Source of the DNA: Halomonas urmiana
GTDB taxonomy: Bacteria > Pseudomonadota > Gammaproteobacteria > Pseudomonadales > Halomonadaceae
Assembly: GCF_005780185.1 (NCBI RefSeq)
Contig: NZ_VBUI01000025.1
Location: forward strand, 1-64,000
Reading direction: 5' to 3'
DNA: 64,000 nucleotides
Below the pieces are notes generated by a model. The model did no database searches, was not told the origin of the DNA, and saw only the letters and a list, made by a program, of their open reading frames with translations. Made by a program: the position numbers and the translations under genes. Positions within the stretch are counted from its first letter, which is position 1. Every line of letters starts with the position of its first letter. This document shows positions 26,353 through 35,249 of this stretch, piece by piece.

Positions 26353-27948
26353 TGAGGTCGAGGCCTCGGCCAGGCGTTCGTCGGCGGCCAGGCTGTGGGC
26401 GCGGATGGCCAGGGTGTCGAAGTTGAAGGGACGCAGGATCACCGTGGCCGGCAGCTCCTTCATGACGTCGACGAAGACCAGGATGCCGGCGGCGATCAGG
26501 CTGCCGCGCATGAGCGGCGTATGCACCTTGCGCAGGGTGCCGCCCGCCGTCTGACCCAGGGTCCGCGAGGCCGCATCCATGCTCGGCGTCACCTTGCCGA
26601 GGCTCGCCTCGATGGCGTTGAAGGAGACCGCCAGGAAGCGCACCAGGTAGGCGTAGATCAGGATGAACGCCGAGCCGCTGAGCAGCAGCCCCACCACGAC
26701 GCCGAACTGTCCCTTGATGAGGTCGTTGATCTGGTGATCCAGCCACACGAAGGGGATCAAAATGCCCACCGCGACCACCGAACCCGGCACCGCATAGCCC
26801 ATGGCCGCCACCCGCGTGGCGACCCGGGTGATGCGGCCGGGATTGAGCCTTGCCCCGTAGCTGAGCAGCAGCGCCAGGCTCACGGCCACCCCTGAGGCGA
26901 TCGTCGCCAGCAGCAGGCTGTTGCCGGCGAACTCCAGGAAGGCGGCGCCGAACAGCGCGTCGCCCCCCTGGAACGAGAGGTAGCCCAGCAGGCCGCTGGG
27001 AATCAAAAAGCCGAGCAGCACCGGCGTGAGGCAGGCCAGGGTCGCGGCCCAGGCCCGCCCGCCGTGGAGCGCGAACTCGGGCATTTGCTGGTAGCGGCCG
27101 GTGGTATGGAAGTAGCGCCGCTTGCCCCGAGACCAGCGCTCGAGCAGCACCAGGGCGATGACGAAGGCCAGCAGGCAGGCGGCGAGCTGGGCCGCGGCCA
27201 CCTGCTCTCCCATGCCGAACCAGGTGCGATAGATGCCGGTGGTGAAGGTGTCGACGCCGAAGTACTGCACCGCCCCGAACTCGTTGAGGGTCTCCATCAG
27301 CGCCAGCGACACCCCGCCGACGATCGCCGGACGCGCGAGCGGCAGGGCCACGCTGGTGAACAGCCGCCAGGGCCCGCGGCCCAGGGTGCGCCCCACGTCC
27401 AGCACGCACACCGACTGCTCCAGGAAGGCCGCCCGCGCCAGCATGTAGACGTAGGGGTAGAGCACCAGGGTGATCAGCGTCGCGGCCCCCCACAGCGAGC
27501 GGATGTCCGGGAAGAAATAGTCGCCCGCCGACCAACCGAAGGTCTCGCGCAGCCAAGTCTGGATGGGGCCAGCGTACTGCAGGAAGTCGGTATAGGCGTA
27601 GGCGATCACATAGGTCGGCACCGCCAGCGGCAGCAGCAGCCCCCACTCGAAGAGCCGACGCCCCGGGAAGCGGCACATCACCACCAGCCAGGCGGTGCCG
27701 GTGCCGATGACGAAGGTGCCGAGCCCCACGGTCACCACCAGGAAGAGCGTATTGCCCAGGTAGCGGGGCAGCACGGTGCTGCCCAGATGCTGCCAGATGC
27801 CGTCGGTGGGCATGAACAGGTGCGTCAGCACCACGAGGACCGGCAGCGCCACGATCAGGGCGATGCCGATGGTCAGCGCGTTCCAGACATTGAGGGGCAG
27901 CGACAGGCGGGAAGGCGTGCGGGCGCGGGAACTGGCCGGACTGGTCAA
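26272..27948 (-). CDS. fbpB: ferric iron ABC transporter permease (fused two-domain)
   Basis: 558 residues with about twelve membrane segments. It is a fused permease of the FbpB/SfuB type carrying two ATPase-docking loops, seen as the EAA-like segments AAFLEQSVCVLDVGRTLG and EASLGKVTPSMDAASRTLG. It moves Fe(3+) into the cytoplasm. The start is TTG, supported by aaggag six bases upstream. The C-terminus overlaps the fbpC tail by 81 bases, tail to tail. An imperfect inverted repeat tgagaattgtatca at 28001-28014 could be a degenerate Fur site. Confidence 0.9.
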   Translation of the reverse strand: MTSPASSRARTPSRLSLPLNVWNALTIGIALIVALPVLVVLTHLFMPTDGIWQHLGSTVLPRYLGNTLFLVVTVGLGTFVIGTGTAWLVVMCRFPGRRLFEWGLLLPLAVPTYVIAYAYTDFLQYAGPIQTWLRETFGWSAGDYFFPDIRSLWGAATLITLVLYPYVYMLARAAFLEQSVCVLDVGRTLGRGPWRLFTSVALPLARPAIVGGVSLALMETLNEFGAVQYFGVDTFTTGIYRTWFGMGEQVAAAQLAACLLAFVIALVLLERWSRGKRRYFHTTGRYQQMPEFALHGGRAWAATLACLTPVLLGFLIPSGLLGYLSFQGGDALFGAAFLEFAGNSLLLATIASGVAVSLALLLSYGARLNPGRITRVATRVAAMGYAVPGSVVAVGILIPFVWLDHQINDLIKGQFGVVVGLLLSGSAFILIYAYLVRFLAVSFNAIEASLGKVTPSMDAASRTLGQTAGGTLRKVHTPLMRGSLIAAGILVFVDVMKELPATVILRPFNFDTLAIRAHSLAADERLAEASTSSLAIVAVGILPVILLSVAMRRSRPGS

Positions 27949-28063
27949 CGGAGTCTCCTTCCGTGCCGGGATGGCTACAGGGATGCGAGCAACTTGCGGC
28001 TGAGAATTGTATCAGTCGGTCGGGACGACTGCAGCCATGGTCGCCGTGACGCCGATCAAGCAA

Positions 28064-28094
28064 GACGCCCGCCGCTCGAGGAGCGGCGGGCGTC
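28064..28094. terminator. hairpin after dctM
   Basis: Perfect 14-base-pair stem gacgcccgccgctc / gagcggcgggcgtc with loop gag, 20 bases beyond the dctM stop. The T-tract on the minus strand is weak (ttgctt). Confidence 0.7.
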
Positions 28095-28114
28095 GATGGT
28101 CGAGCTCGGTGGGC

Positions 28115-29443
28115 TCAGTAGCCGATCAGCAGCGACGGCAGACCGGTCACCAGGGCGGGGAAGAAGGCCATCAGCAGGCAGGCCAGCACGATCAGCGTCA
28201 CGAAGGGGAGGACCGCCTTGTAGAGGTCGAGGGTTTCGACGCCGGGCGGCGCTACCCCCTTGAGGTAGAAGAGCGCATAGCCGAAGGGCGGCGTGAGGAA
28301 GGAGGTCTGCAGTACCACCGCGACCATCACCACGAACCACAGCACGTCGATGCCCATGTTCTCGACGATCGGCAGCATGATCGGGAAGCTCAGCAGCACG
28401 ATGCCGGTCCAGTCCAGGAACATGCCCAGGATGAAGACCAGGAAGAGCATCAGGATCAACGCCCCGGTGGTACCGCCGGGCATCGCCATCACCACCTCGT
28501 GGATCACCTCCATGCCGCCGCCGATGGAGAACACCCCGGTGAAGGCGGTGGCGCCCACCAGTACCAGCATCACCATGGTGGTGGTCTTGCTGGCCTCGAT
28601 CAGGGTGCGGTAGCAGGTGGCGGCCTTGCGGTCGCCGAAGATCAGGAACAACAGGAAGGCGATGGTGACGCCGATGGCCGAGGCCTCGGTGGCGGTGGCG
28701 ATGCCGGTGAACAGCGAGCCCAGCACGCCGAGGATCAGCGCCATCGGCGGCAGCACGTACTTGCCCAGCATCTTCAGAAGCTCGCCGGTGGAGACCTCGG
28801 CGCGCTCCTCGGCCGGTACCAGGGGGCCATACTCCGGCTTGAGGTGGCAGATCACCAGCACGTAGAGGGCGTACATCGCGCCGAGCAGCAGGCCCGGCAC
28901 CAGGGCGCCGGCGAACAGCGCGCCCACCGAGACCGGCGAGTAGCTGGCCATCAGGATCAGCATGATGCTGGGCGGGATGAGGATGCCCAGGCAGCCGCTG
29001 GCCATGATCACGCCGGTGCTGAGCTGCTTGTTATAGCCATAGTTCAGCATCGGCACCAGCGCGATCATGCCCATCACCGCGATGGAGGCGCCGACGATGC
29101 CGGTGGTGGCGGCCAGCAGCACCGAGACCACGACGACCGTCAGGGCCAGGCCGCCGCGCAGGTTGGCCAGCAGCAGGCGCATCGACTCGAACATCTTCTC
29201 GGTGACGCCGGAGTCGTTGAGGAAACGCGCCATCAGGATGAACAGCGGGATGGCCACCAGGACGTAGTTGTCCATGGCGTTGCCGTAGATGTTGTTGATC
29301 AGGATGCCCAGCGTATTGGCGCCGGGCCCGAGCCAGGCGCCGAGCACGGCGACGCCGCCGAGCACGAAGGCCAGCGGATGACCCATGAACAGGCCGACCA
29401 GCAGGCCGCCGAACATGAACAGGGTAAGCATCTCGGCGCTCAT
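28115..29443 (-). CDS. dctM: TRAP transporter large permease
   Basis: 442 residues with about twelve membrane segments, the DctM size. Conserved features include GHPLAFVLGG near the N-terminus, MASGCLGILIPPSIMLI in the middle and MFLDWTGIVLLSFPIMLPI in the C-terminal half. It uses a sodium gradient to import the ligand held by DctP. The ATG overlaps the dctQ stop by four bases. Third gene of the dctPQM operon. Confidence 0.93.
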   Translation of the reverse strand: MSAEMLTLFMFGGLLVGLFMGHPLAFVLGGVAVLGAWLGPGANTLGILINNIYGNAMDNYVLVAIPLFILMARFLNDSGVTEKMFESMRLLLANLRGGLALTVVVVSVLLAATTGIVGASIAVMGMIALVPMLNYGYNKQLSTGVIMASGCLGILIPPSIMLILMASYSPVSVGALFAGALVPGLLLGAMYALYVLVICHLKPEYGPLVPAEERAEVSTGELLKMLGKYVLPPMALILGVLGSLFTGIATATEASAIGVTIAFLLFLIFGDRKAATCYRTLIEASKTTTMVMLVLVGATAFTGVFSIGGGMEVIHEVVMAMPGGTTGALILMLFLVFILGMFLDWTGIVLLSFPIMLPIVENMGIDVLWFVVMVAVVLQTSFLTPPFGYALFYLKGVAPPGVETLDLYKAVLPFVTLIVLACLLMAFFPALVTGLPSLLIGY

Positions 29444-29943
29444 GCGGGGGTCTCCTTGCCCAGCGCCTGCACGGCGCGGATGACGATGGCGATGGCCTGC
29501 AGCAGCAACAGCCCGGCGGCGACCACGATCACGCCCTTCACCGGATAGACCGGGATGGCCATCATGCCGTAGGTGGTCTCGCCGCGACTGACGGAGCGTT
29601 CGAAGAACGCCCAGCCGAAGGTCAGCAGCATCCAGATGAAGGGAACGAAGAAGATCAGGTAGCCGAGGAGTTCGAGGGCCGCCTGCTTGCGGCGAGAGAG
29701 CAGGCGCTTGAGCACGTCGACCTCGACGTGGGCGTGATGGCGCAGCCCGTAGGCGGCCATGAGCATGAAATGGGCGCCGAAGAGCATCTTCGTCACGTCG
29801 AAGGCCCAGTCGCTGGGGCGTCCGATGAAGAAGCGCATGGCGATGTCATAGATCACGATCAGCGTGATCACGGCGAGCAGCGGAGCGATGAGGCGTCCGA
29901 ATCCCTCGTTGAGGGCGTCGATGGCCCTGGCAATGGCATTCAT
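29440..29943 (-). CDS. dctQ: TRAP transporter small permease
   Basis: About 167 residues with four membrane segments. The motif YDIAMRFFIGRPSDWAFDVTK and the following AAYGLRHHAHVEVD are the DctQ family hallmark. It is the membrane partner of DctM. The start at 29943 (MNAIA) is preferred over 29961. It lies about 95 bases after dctP and overlaps dctM. Confidence 0.9.
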   Translation of the reverse strand: MNAIARAIDALNEGFGRLIAPLLAVITLIVIYDIAMRFFIGRPSDWAFDVTKMLFGAHFMLMAAYGLRHHAHVEVDVLKRLLSRRKQAALELLGYLIFFVPFIWMLLTFGWAFFERSVSRGETTYGMMAIPVYPVKGVIVVAAGLLLLQAIAIVIRAVQALGKETPA

Positions 29944-30037
29944 GGTGGGAGCTCTCGGCATCGGGCGAAGCGTTCGGGAGGAAGGAGGCGAAACCGTCGG
30001 TATCGAGGCCGGCCCCGGCGGGGCCGGCTCGGACCGC

Positions 30038-31150
30038 TTACTGGTTCATGCAGGCCTCGATCTCCTCGAGGGACGGCAGGTCGTCGGTGACGCGGCTCAT
30101 GTTGTAGGGCACCGAGACGTCACGCCAGTTGGCGTAGTGCTGCAGGTAGCTGATCATGGAGTGGTAGACCTTGGCGTGCATCGGGTCCTCGCAGGCCCCC
30201 TGGACGATCACCTCGTTGGTGATGCGCTGGATCTCGGCGAGATCCTCCTCGGAGAGCTGATTGATCTCGGTGCCGTCCTCGATGAACTTCACCGTGCCCT
30301 CGGTGGATTCGCGCTCGGACCAGGCCAGCGACCAGGCCATGGTCGCCTGGGCGGCGATCTTCAGCTTCTCCTGGGTCTCCTCGGAGAGGGCGTCCCAGGC
30401 GTCCTGATTGATCATCACGCCGAACACGCTGGCGGACTGGTGCCAGCCCGGCACGGACCAGTAGTCGGCCACCTCGGAGAAGCCGGCCTTGTAGTCCACC
30501 CCCGGGGTGGAGAATTCGGCGCCGTCGACCACGCCGCGCTCGATGGCCTGGTAGATCTCGCCGCCGGCCAGGGTGACCTGGGAGCCGCCGAGCTGTTCGA
30601 GCACCCGGCCCTGGTCGCGACCGGAGAGGCGCAGTCGCTTGCCCTCCAGGTCGGCGATGCTCTCGATGGGCGTGCCGCCGCGGAAGCCCGACTCGTTGTT
30701 GGTGATGCCGTAGGGCAGGTAGACCATGTTGTAGTCGCCGTAGACCTCCTGGTAGAGCTCGAAGCCGCCCCACTGGTTGATCCAGTTCAGGTAGTCAACG
30801 CCGTTGAACAGGCTGGTGGTGGTGGCCAGCGGCGAGAAGGCCGGGCTCAGGCCGGCCCAGTAGCCGGGCCAGTCGCCGGCGGCCTGGATGGCGCCGGTCT
30901 GGGTGGCGTCGAACACCTCGGTGCCGGGCATCAGGGTGCCGCCGGCGCGGAAGTTGATGGTCAGCTCGTCACCGGCCAGGGTGTTGACCAGCTCCGCCCA
31001 GTGGCGGTCGATCTGGATCAGGTCCAGGTTGTCCGGCCAGGTGGTGGTCATGGTCCAGGTTTCCTGAGCCTGGGCGGTCGTGCTCAGGGCGGCGAGGGCG
31101 ACGCCGGCCGCGAGCCCGGTGAGGGCGAATCGTGTCTTCTGCTGCATCAT
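30038..31150 (-). CDS. dctP: TRAP transporter substrate-binding protein
   Basis: About 370 residues. A signal peptide ending ALSTTAQAQ is followed by the TRAP binding-protein fold. The family signature region appears as GVVDGAEFSTPGVDYKAGF, and the ligand-binding Arg region as GKRLRLSGRDQGRVLEQLG. The length and motifs resemble DctP proteins that bind 2-oxo or other carboxylic acids, but the ligand is not determined. The start with two Met codons at 31150 follows gaaggaagctcccac; the frame extends upstream without signal character. Confidence 0.9.
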   Translation of the reverse strand: MMQQKTRFALTGLAAGVALAALSTTAQAQETWTMTTTWPDNLDLIQIDRHWAELVNTLAGDELTINFRAGGTLMPGTEVFDATQTGAIQAAGDWPGYWAGLSPAFSPLATTTSLFNGVDYLNWINQWGGFELYQEVYGDYNMVYLPYGITNNESGFRGGTPIESIADLEGKRLRLSGRDQGRVLEQLGGSQVTLAGGEIYQAIERGVVDGAEFSTPGVDYKAGFSEVADYWSVPGWHQSASVFGVMINQDAWDALSEETQEKLKIAAQATMAWSLAWSERESTEGTVKFIEDGTEINQLSEEDLAEIQRITNEVIVQGACEDPMHAKVYHSMISYLQHYANWRDVSVPYNMSRVTDDLPSLEEIEACMNQ

Positions 31151-31470
31151 GTGGGAGCTTCCTTCGCGGTTGTTATGGTTGTGCGGTGAATCGGGTCGCT
31201 GGAAACAGCCGTCGGGCCCGGGAGCGCGCGGCCGGACATCCGATAACACTCAACAAGCTAGCATGGAGGCATGGAGATGTTCGACCGCGCCCGCGGGCGC
31301 CACGGTGCTTTCGTCGAGCGACGCTGCACCCTTGCGTTCTCGGCTATAATGTCTTGTCGATCAACAGGTTGAAACGGTCGTATGAGAGGCGTACTGCAAC
31401 GCCGAACGGGCCGCCATCGTTGAAAGGCCGGTCTTCCTTAGACCAAAGTTGACTCCCCATGGAGCCCCGC
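31151..31470. other. 320-base gap between divergent dctP and tmcA
   Basis: This stretch must hold the dctP promoter (minus strand) and the tmcA promoter (plus strand). A perfect TATAAT lies on the plus strand at 31345-31350, but without a clear -35. I found no sigma-54 site, no credible coding frame and no terminator in it. Confidence 0.5.
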
Positions 31471-33714
31471 ATGATGCAAAGCCGCCTCGCCTCCCTCATG
31501 GACGCCCGCCAGCGACTCGCTCGACGCCGCTGGCGCCGCCTGGTGTGGCTGACCGGCGAGGCCGAGGCCTGTCGGCGCGAGGCGCTGGGCTTGTGGCGGG
31601 AGAGTGACTGGTGCGCGCCCCTGTGGATCGCCGCCGCACTCCCCGAGGGCGTTGCGGCGGCGGCCTGGCTGCCGTCGGCCAAGGCTCGCACGCGGCTGGG
31701 CGGCGAGCAGGACCTGGTGGTGATCGATGCCGTCTCGGCCGAGTGCGGCTTCGACCCCGAGGCCTTCGGCGCGCTGGCCGGCACCCTCACGGCCGGCGGC
31801 CTGCTGGTGCTGATGACGCCGTCCGATTGGGGGCGGCGTCCCGACGCCGACTACGTCCGCCTGGCCGAGCACCCTTGGCGGGCGGAGCAGCTCACCGCCC
31901 GCTATCTGGCGCGCCTCGCCCGCCTGCTGGCCATTGATACGCGGGTGATCCGCTGGACGGCGGGGGAGGCGCCGCGCATGGCGGACCTGCCCAAGGCCAC
32001 GACCGGGGTGAAGGGCGAAGCGCCGGGAGAGCACTCGCCGCTGCCGGCCGGCGACGCCGCCTGCCTGACCCGCGACCAGGCCGAGGCGGTGGCCCGGCTG
32101 ACCCGGCTGCGTCGCCGTCGCCCCCTGGTGTTGACCGCCGACCGCGGCCGCGGCAAGACGGCGGCGCTGGGCATCGCCTGCGCGCGGCTGCTGGCGGAAG
32201 GCACGGGGGCTCGAGCGACCGAGACCGAGATCCTGGTCACCGCGCCGCGTCCGGCGGCGGTGGCCGGGCTCTTCGAGCGCCTGGCCGCGCTCTGCCCCGA
32301 GGGGCGTCGTCACGGCAATGCCTTCGAGGCGCCCGGCGGGCGGGTGCGCTTCCTGGCCCCCGACGAGCTGGCTCACCTGGCCGACCAGGGCGAGGTCGGC
32401 GGCCCCGGTCGGCTGTTGCTGGTGGATGAGGCGGCGGCGATTCCCGCCCCCCTGCTGGGGCGCTGGCTCGAGGCCTTCCCGCGGCTCGCCTTCGCCACCA
32501 CCGTGCACGGCTACGAGGGCTCGGGCCGCGGCTTCGCGCTGCGTTTTCGTGAGCGGCTCGAGCGCCAGGCGCCCGGCTTTCGCGAGTGCCACCTGGCCGA
32601 GCCGATCCGCTGGGCACCGGGCGACCCCCTGGAGGCACTCACCTCACGCCTGCTGCTGCTGGACGCCGAGCCGGACGCGGCTTCGCCCGGTGACGAGCCG
32701 CTCATCTCGCATCGACTGGACCGCGGCGTCCTGGCCGGCGACGAGGCGCGGCTGCGGGCGCTGTTCGGCCTGCTGGTGCAGGCCCACTATCGCACCACGC
32801 CCGCCGACCTGCGCCGGCTGCTGGACGGCCCGGGCGTGGCCATCACGACCCTCGAGGCGGGCTCGGCCCTGCAGGGCGTGGCGGTATGTGGCGACGAGGG
32901 CGGCTTTCCGGCCGATCTCGCCGAGCGGGTGGCGCGGGGCGAGCGGCGCCCGCGCGGCCACCTGCTGGCCCAGTCGCTGGCCGCCCATGCCGGGGAGCGC
33001 GAGGCGCTGACCGCGCGACTGCGACGGGTGCTGCGCATCGCCGTGCCCGCCGGCCGGCGCCGCCGTGGAGGCGGCCGGCGCCTGCTCGATGACGAGCTCG
33101 CGCGGGCCCGCGACGAAGGCATCGACCTGCTGGGGGCGAGCTTCGGCGCCGAGCCGGGGCTTCTGGCCTTCTGGCATTCGACGGGCTTTCGCGCCGTGCG
33201 CCTGGGGCTCACCCGCGAGACCGCCACCGGCGAGCACGCGCTGATGGTGGTGCGACCCACCAGCGTGACCGGCGAGACGCTGGCCGCGAGGCTCGAGGCG
33301 CGCTTTCATCGCCAGCTGCCGGGCCTGCTGGCCTTCGAACTGGCCGAGCTCGAGCCCGCGGTGGCACTGGTCCTGCTCGCCGAGGGCCCGGCGGTAGCCC
33401 TCGACGCCGCCGATCGCCGCGACCTCGATGACGTGGCCTTCGGCCATCGCGAGCCGGCCCTGGCGCGCCCGGCGATCCAGGCGCTGGTGAGGCGCTGTGC
33501 CCGGGCCCAGACCTGCAAAGAGGGGCCCGACGCAGGGCGCGACGAGGCGCTGGCGCCGCTCGCGGCCTGGGCCTTCCAGGGCCGCGAGGCGAGCTGGCTG
33601 GCGCAGCGCTTGGGCGTCGCCGGCAAGAAGGGTGTCCAGGCCTGGCTGCGCGAGGCCGTGGCCCGCCTTCACGATCGCGACGGCGGACTTTCCCCCGATG
33701 AGGCCGGGCGGTAG
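31471..33714 (+). CDS. tmcA: tRNA(Met) cytidine acetyltransferase
   Basis: About 747 residues. TmcA makes N4-acetylcytidine at C34 of elongator tRNA-Met using ATP and acetyl-CoA. An N-terminal TmcA domain (DARQRLARRRWRRLVWLTG) is followed by an RNA helicase module with Walker A TADRGRGKTAALG and Walker B LLLVDEAAAIPAPLLG, then a GNAT domain with LLGASFGAEPGLLAFWHSTGF and a C-terminal tail. A start at 31459 is possible; 31471 is preferred because ggag lies six bases upstream. The gene stands alone. Confidence 0.93.
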   Translation: MMQSRLASLMDARQRLARRRWRRLVWLTGEAEACRREALGLWRESDWCAPLWIAAALPEGVAAAAWLPSAKARTRLGGEQDLVVIDAVSAECGFDPEAFGALAGTLTAGGLLVLMTPSDWGRRPDADYVRLAEHPWRAEQLTARYLARLARLLAIDTRVIRWTAGEAPRMADLPKATTGVKGEAPGEHSPLPAGDAACLTRDQAEAVARLTRLRRRRPLVLTADRGRGKTAALGIACARLLAEGTGARATETEILVTAPRPAAVAGLFERLAALCPEGRRHGNAFEAPGGRVRFLAPDELAHLADQGEVGGPGRLLLVDEAAAIPAPLLGRWLEAFPRLAFATTVHGYEGSGRGFALRFRERLERQAPGFRECHLAEPIRWAPGDPLEALTSRLLLLDAEPDAASPGDEPLISHRLDRGVLAGDEARLRALFGLLVQAHYRTTPADLRRLLDGPGVAITTLEAGSALQGVAVCGDEGGFPADLAERVARGERRPRGHLLAQSLAAHAGEREALTARLRRVLRIAVPAGRRRRGGGRRLLDDELARARDEGIDLLGASFGAEPGLLAFWHSTGFRAVRLGLTRETATGEHALMVVRPTSVTGETLAARLEARFHRQLPGLLAFELAELEPAVALVLLAEGPAVALDAADRRDLDDVAFGHREPALARPAIQALVRRCARAQTCKEGPDAGRDEALAPLAAWAFQGREASWLAQRLGVAGKKGVQAWLREAVARLHDRDGGLSPDEAGR

Positions 33715-33746
33715 AGTGCCCGCATTCACCGTCGGACAGAGGCCCC

Positions 33747-35249
33747 ATGAACGCACATCTCGAGCAGCTCTCCCCCCGGCCCCTGTGGCGCCACTTTCGC
33801 ACCCTGTGCAACACGCCGCGCCCCTCCGGCCACGAGGCCGCCCTGATCGCGCTCCTCGAGCGCTGGGCCGACGGCCTGGGCCTGGCCCACGACCGCGACG
33901 CCTTCGGCAACCTGCGCATCCGCAAGCCCGCCACCCCCGGCCACGAGCAGGCCCCCGGCGTGATCCTGCAGGGGCATCTGGACATGGTGGCCCAGGCCAA
34001 CGCCGACCACCCCCACGACTTCACCCGCGACCCCCTCGACACCCAGGTAGTCAACGGCTGGCTGCACGCCCGCCACACCACCCTCGGCGCCGATAACGGC
34101 CTCGGCGTGGCCGCGGCGCTGGCGATCCTCGAGGATGACGCCCTGATCCACGGCCCGCTGGAGGCGCTCTTCACCCTGGAGGAGGAGTCCTCCATGGGCG
34201 GCGCCCTCAACCTGGCCGAGGGCTGGCTCGAGGGAAGCCTGCTGCTCAACCTGGACTCCGAGGATCGCGGCCAGGTCTATATCGGCTGTGCCGGCGGGGC
34301 CGACGTCATCGTCGATGCCCAGCTGCCCACCGCCCCACCGGCCGCCGACGAGACGGCGCTCTCGCTCTCGCTCACCGGGTTGTCCGGCGGCCACTCCGGC
34401 ATCGATATCCATAAGGGGCGCGGCAATGCCAACCGGCTGCTGGTCAGGGCACTGCGCGCCCTGGAGCCACTCGGGGCACGGCTGGTCGACTACCGCGGTG
34501 GCACCCTGCGCAACGCCCTGCCGCGGGAGGCCTTCGCCACCCTGATGCTGCCGGAGGAGGAGCTCGCCCATGCCCAGGCGCGCGTGGCGGCGCTGGAGGC
34601 CGAGCTGCGCGCCGAGCTGGCCGGGGTCGACGAGGGGCTCTCGCTCTCTCTGGCGTCCGGGGCGGCGTCGGCAGCGGAGGCCCTGACGGCCGAGGCCAGC
34701 CGGCTGCTGGTGCGCGCCCTTCACGTGGCGCCCTGCGGCGTCGAGCGGATGAGCGTCGAGCTGCCCGGGGTGGTGGAGACCTCCAACAACCTCGGGGTGG
34801 TGAGCCTTGCGGCCGGGCGCTTCCACCTCTGTGCCCTGGTACGCTCGCTGCGCGACAGCGCCACGGCAGACCTCGCCGATCGCTTCCGGGCGCTGTTCGA
34901 GCTGATCGGTGCCCGCACCCGGGTCGAGAACGCCTACCCGGGTTGGACACCCGACCCGGAAAGCCCGCTGCTGGTGTGCTTCCGCCGGCTTCACCGCGAG
35001 CGACTGGGTAATGATCCCGAGGTCAAGGTGATCCATGCTGGCCTGGAGTGCGGCATCCTCGGCGGCAAGTACCCGGCGCTGGATATGATCTCCTTCGGCC
35101 CGCTGATCCGCGGCGCCCACTCCCCGGACGAGCGGGTGGAGCTTGCCTCGGTGGAGGAGTTCTGGACGCTGCTGCGCGCCCTGGTGGAGGACCTGGCGAC
35201 CGTGGGCGCGGAAGACGCTGGCCGCTCCTCCGGCGCGCCGAACTCGTGA
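33747..35249 (+). CDS. pepD: aminoacyl-histidine dipeptidase (Xaa-His dipeptidase)
   Basis: 500 residues of the M20 metallopeptidase family. It cleaves dipeptides such as carnosine and other Xaa-His. Two zinc ions are bound through HLDMVAQ, TLGADNGLG, FTLEEESSMGG (catalytic Glu) and LDSEDRG; the inserted lid domain contains LSGGHSGIDIHKGRGNAN. The C-terminal GLECGILGGKYP supplies further residues. The stop overlaps the rmuC start (TGATG). Confidence 0.93.
   Translation: MNAHLEQLSPRPLWRHFRTLCNTPRPSGHEAALIALLERWADGLGLAHDRDAFGNLRIRKPATPGHEQAPGVILQGHLDMVAQANADHPHDFTRDPLDTQVVNGWLHARHTTLGADNGLGVAAALAILEDDALIHGPLEALFTLEEESSMGGALNLAEGWLEGSLLLNLDSEDRGQVYIGCAGGADVIVDAQLPTAPPAADETALSLSLTGLSGGHSGIDIHKGRGNANRLLVRALRALEPLGARLVDYRGGTLRNALPREAFATLMLPEEELAHAQARVAALEAELRAELAGVDEGLSLSLASGAASAAEALTAEASRLLVRALHVAPCGVERMSVELPGVVETSNNLGVVSLAAGRFHLCALVRSLRDSATADLADRFRALFELIGARTRVENAYPGWTPDPESPLLVCFRRLHRERLGNDPEVKVIHAGLECGILGGKYPALDMISFGPLIRGAHSPDERVELASVEEFWTLLRALVEDLATVGAEDAGRSSGAPNS

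Noticed and set aside
28007-29548. 513-residue open frame antisense to dctM/dctQ, very rich in Gln, His, Asp and Gly
   Set aside because: It is the reverse reading of a conserved TRAP permease in high-GC DNA; composition is that of an antisense shadow and it has no ribosome site or family match.
31459-31470. tmcA start at 31459
   Set aside because: No ribosome site precedes it, whereas the ATG at 31471 has ggag six bases upstream; kept only as an alternative.
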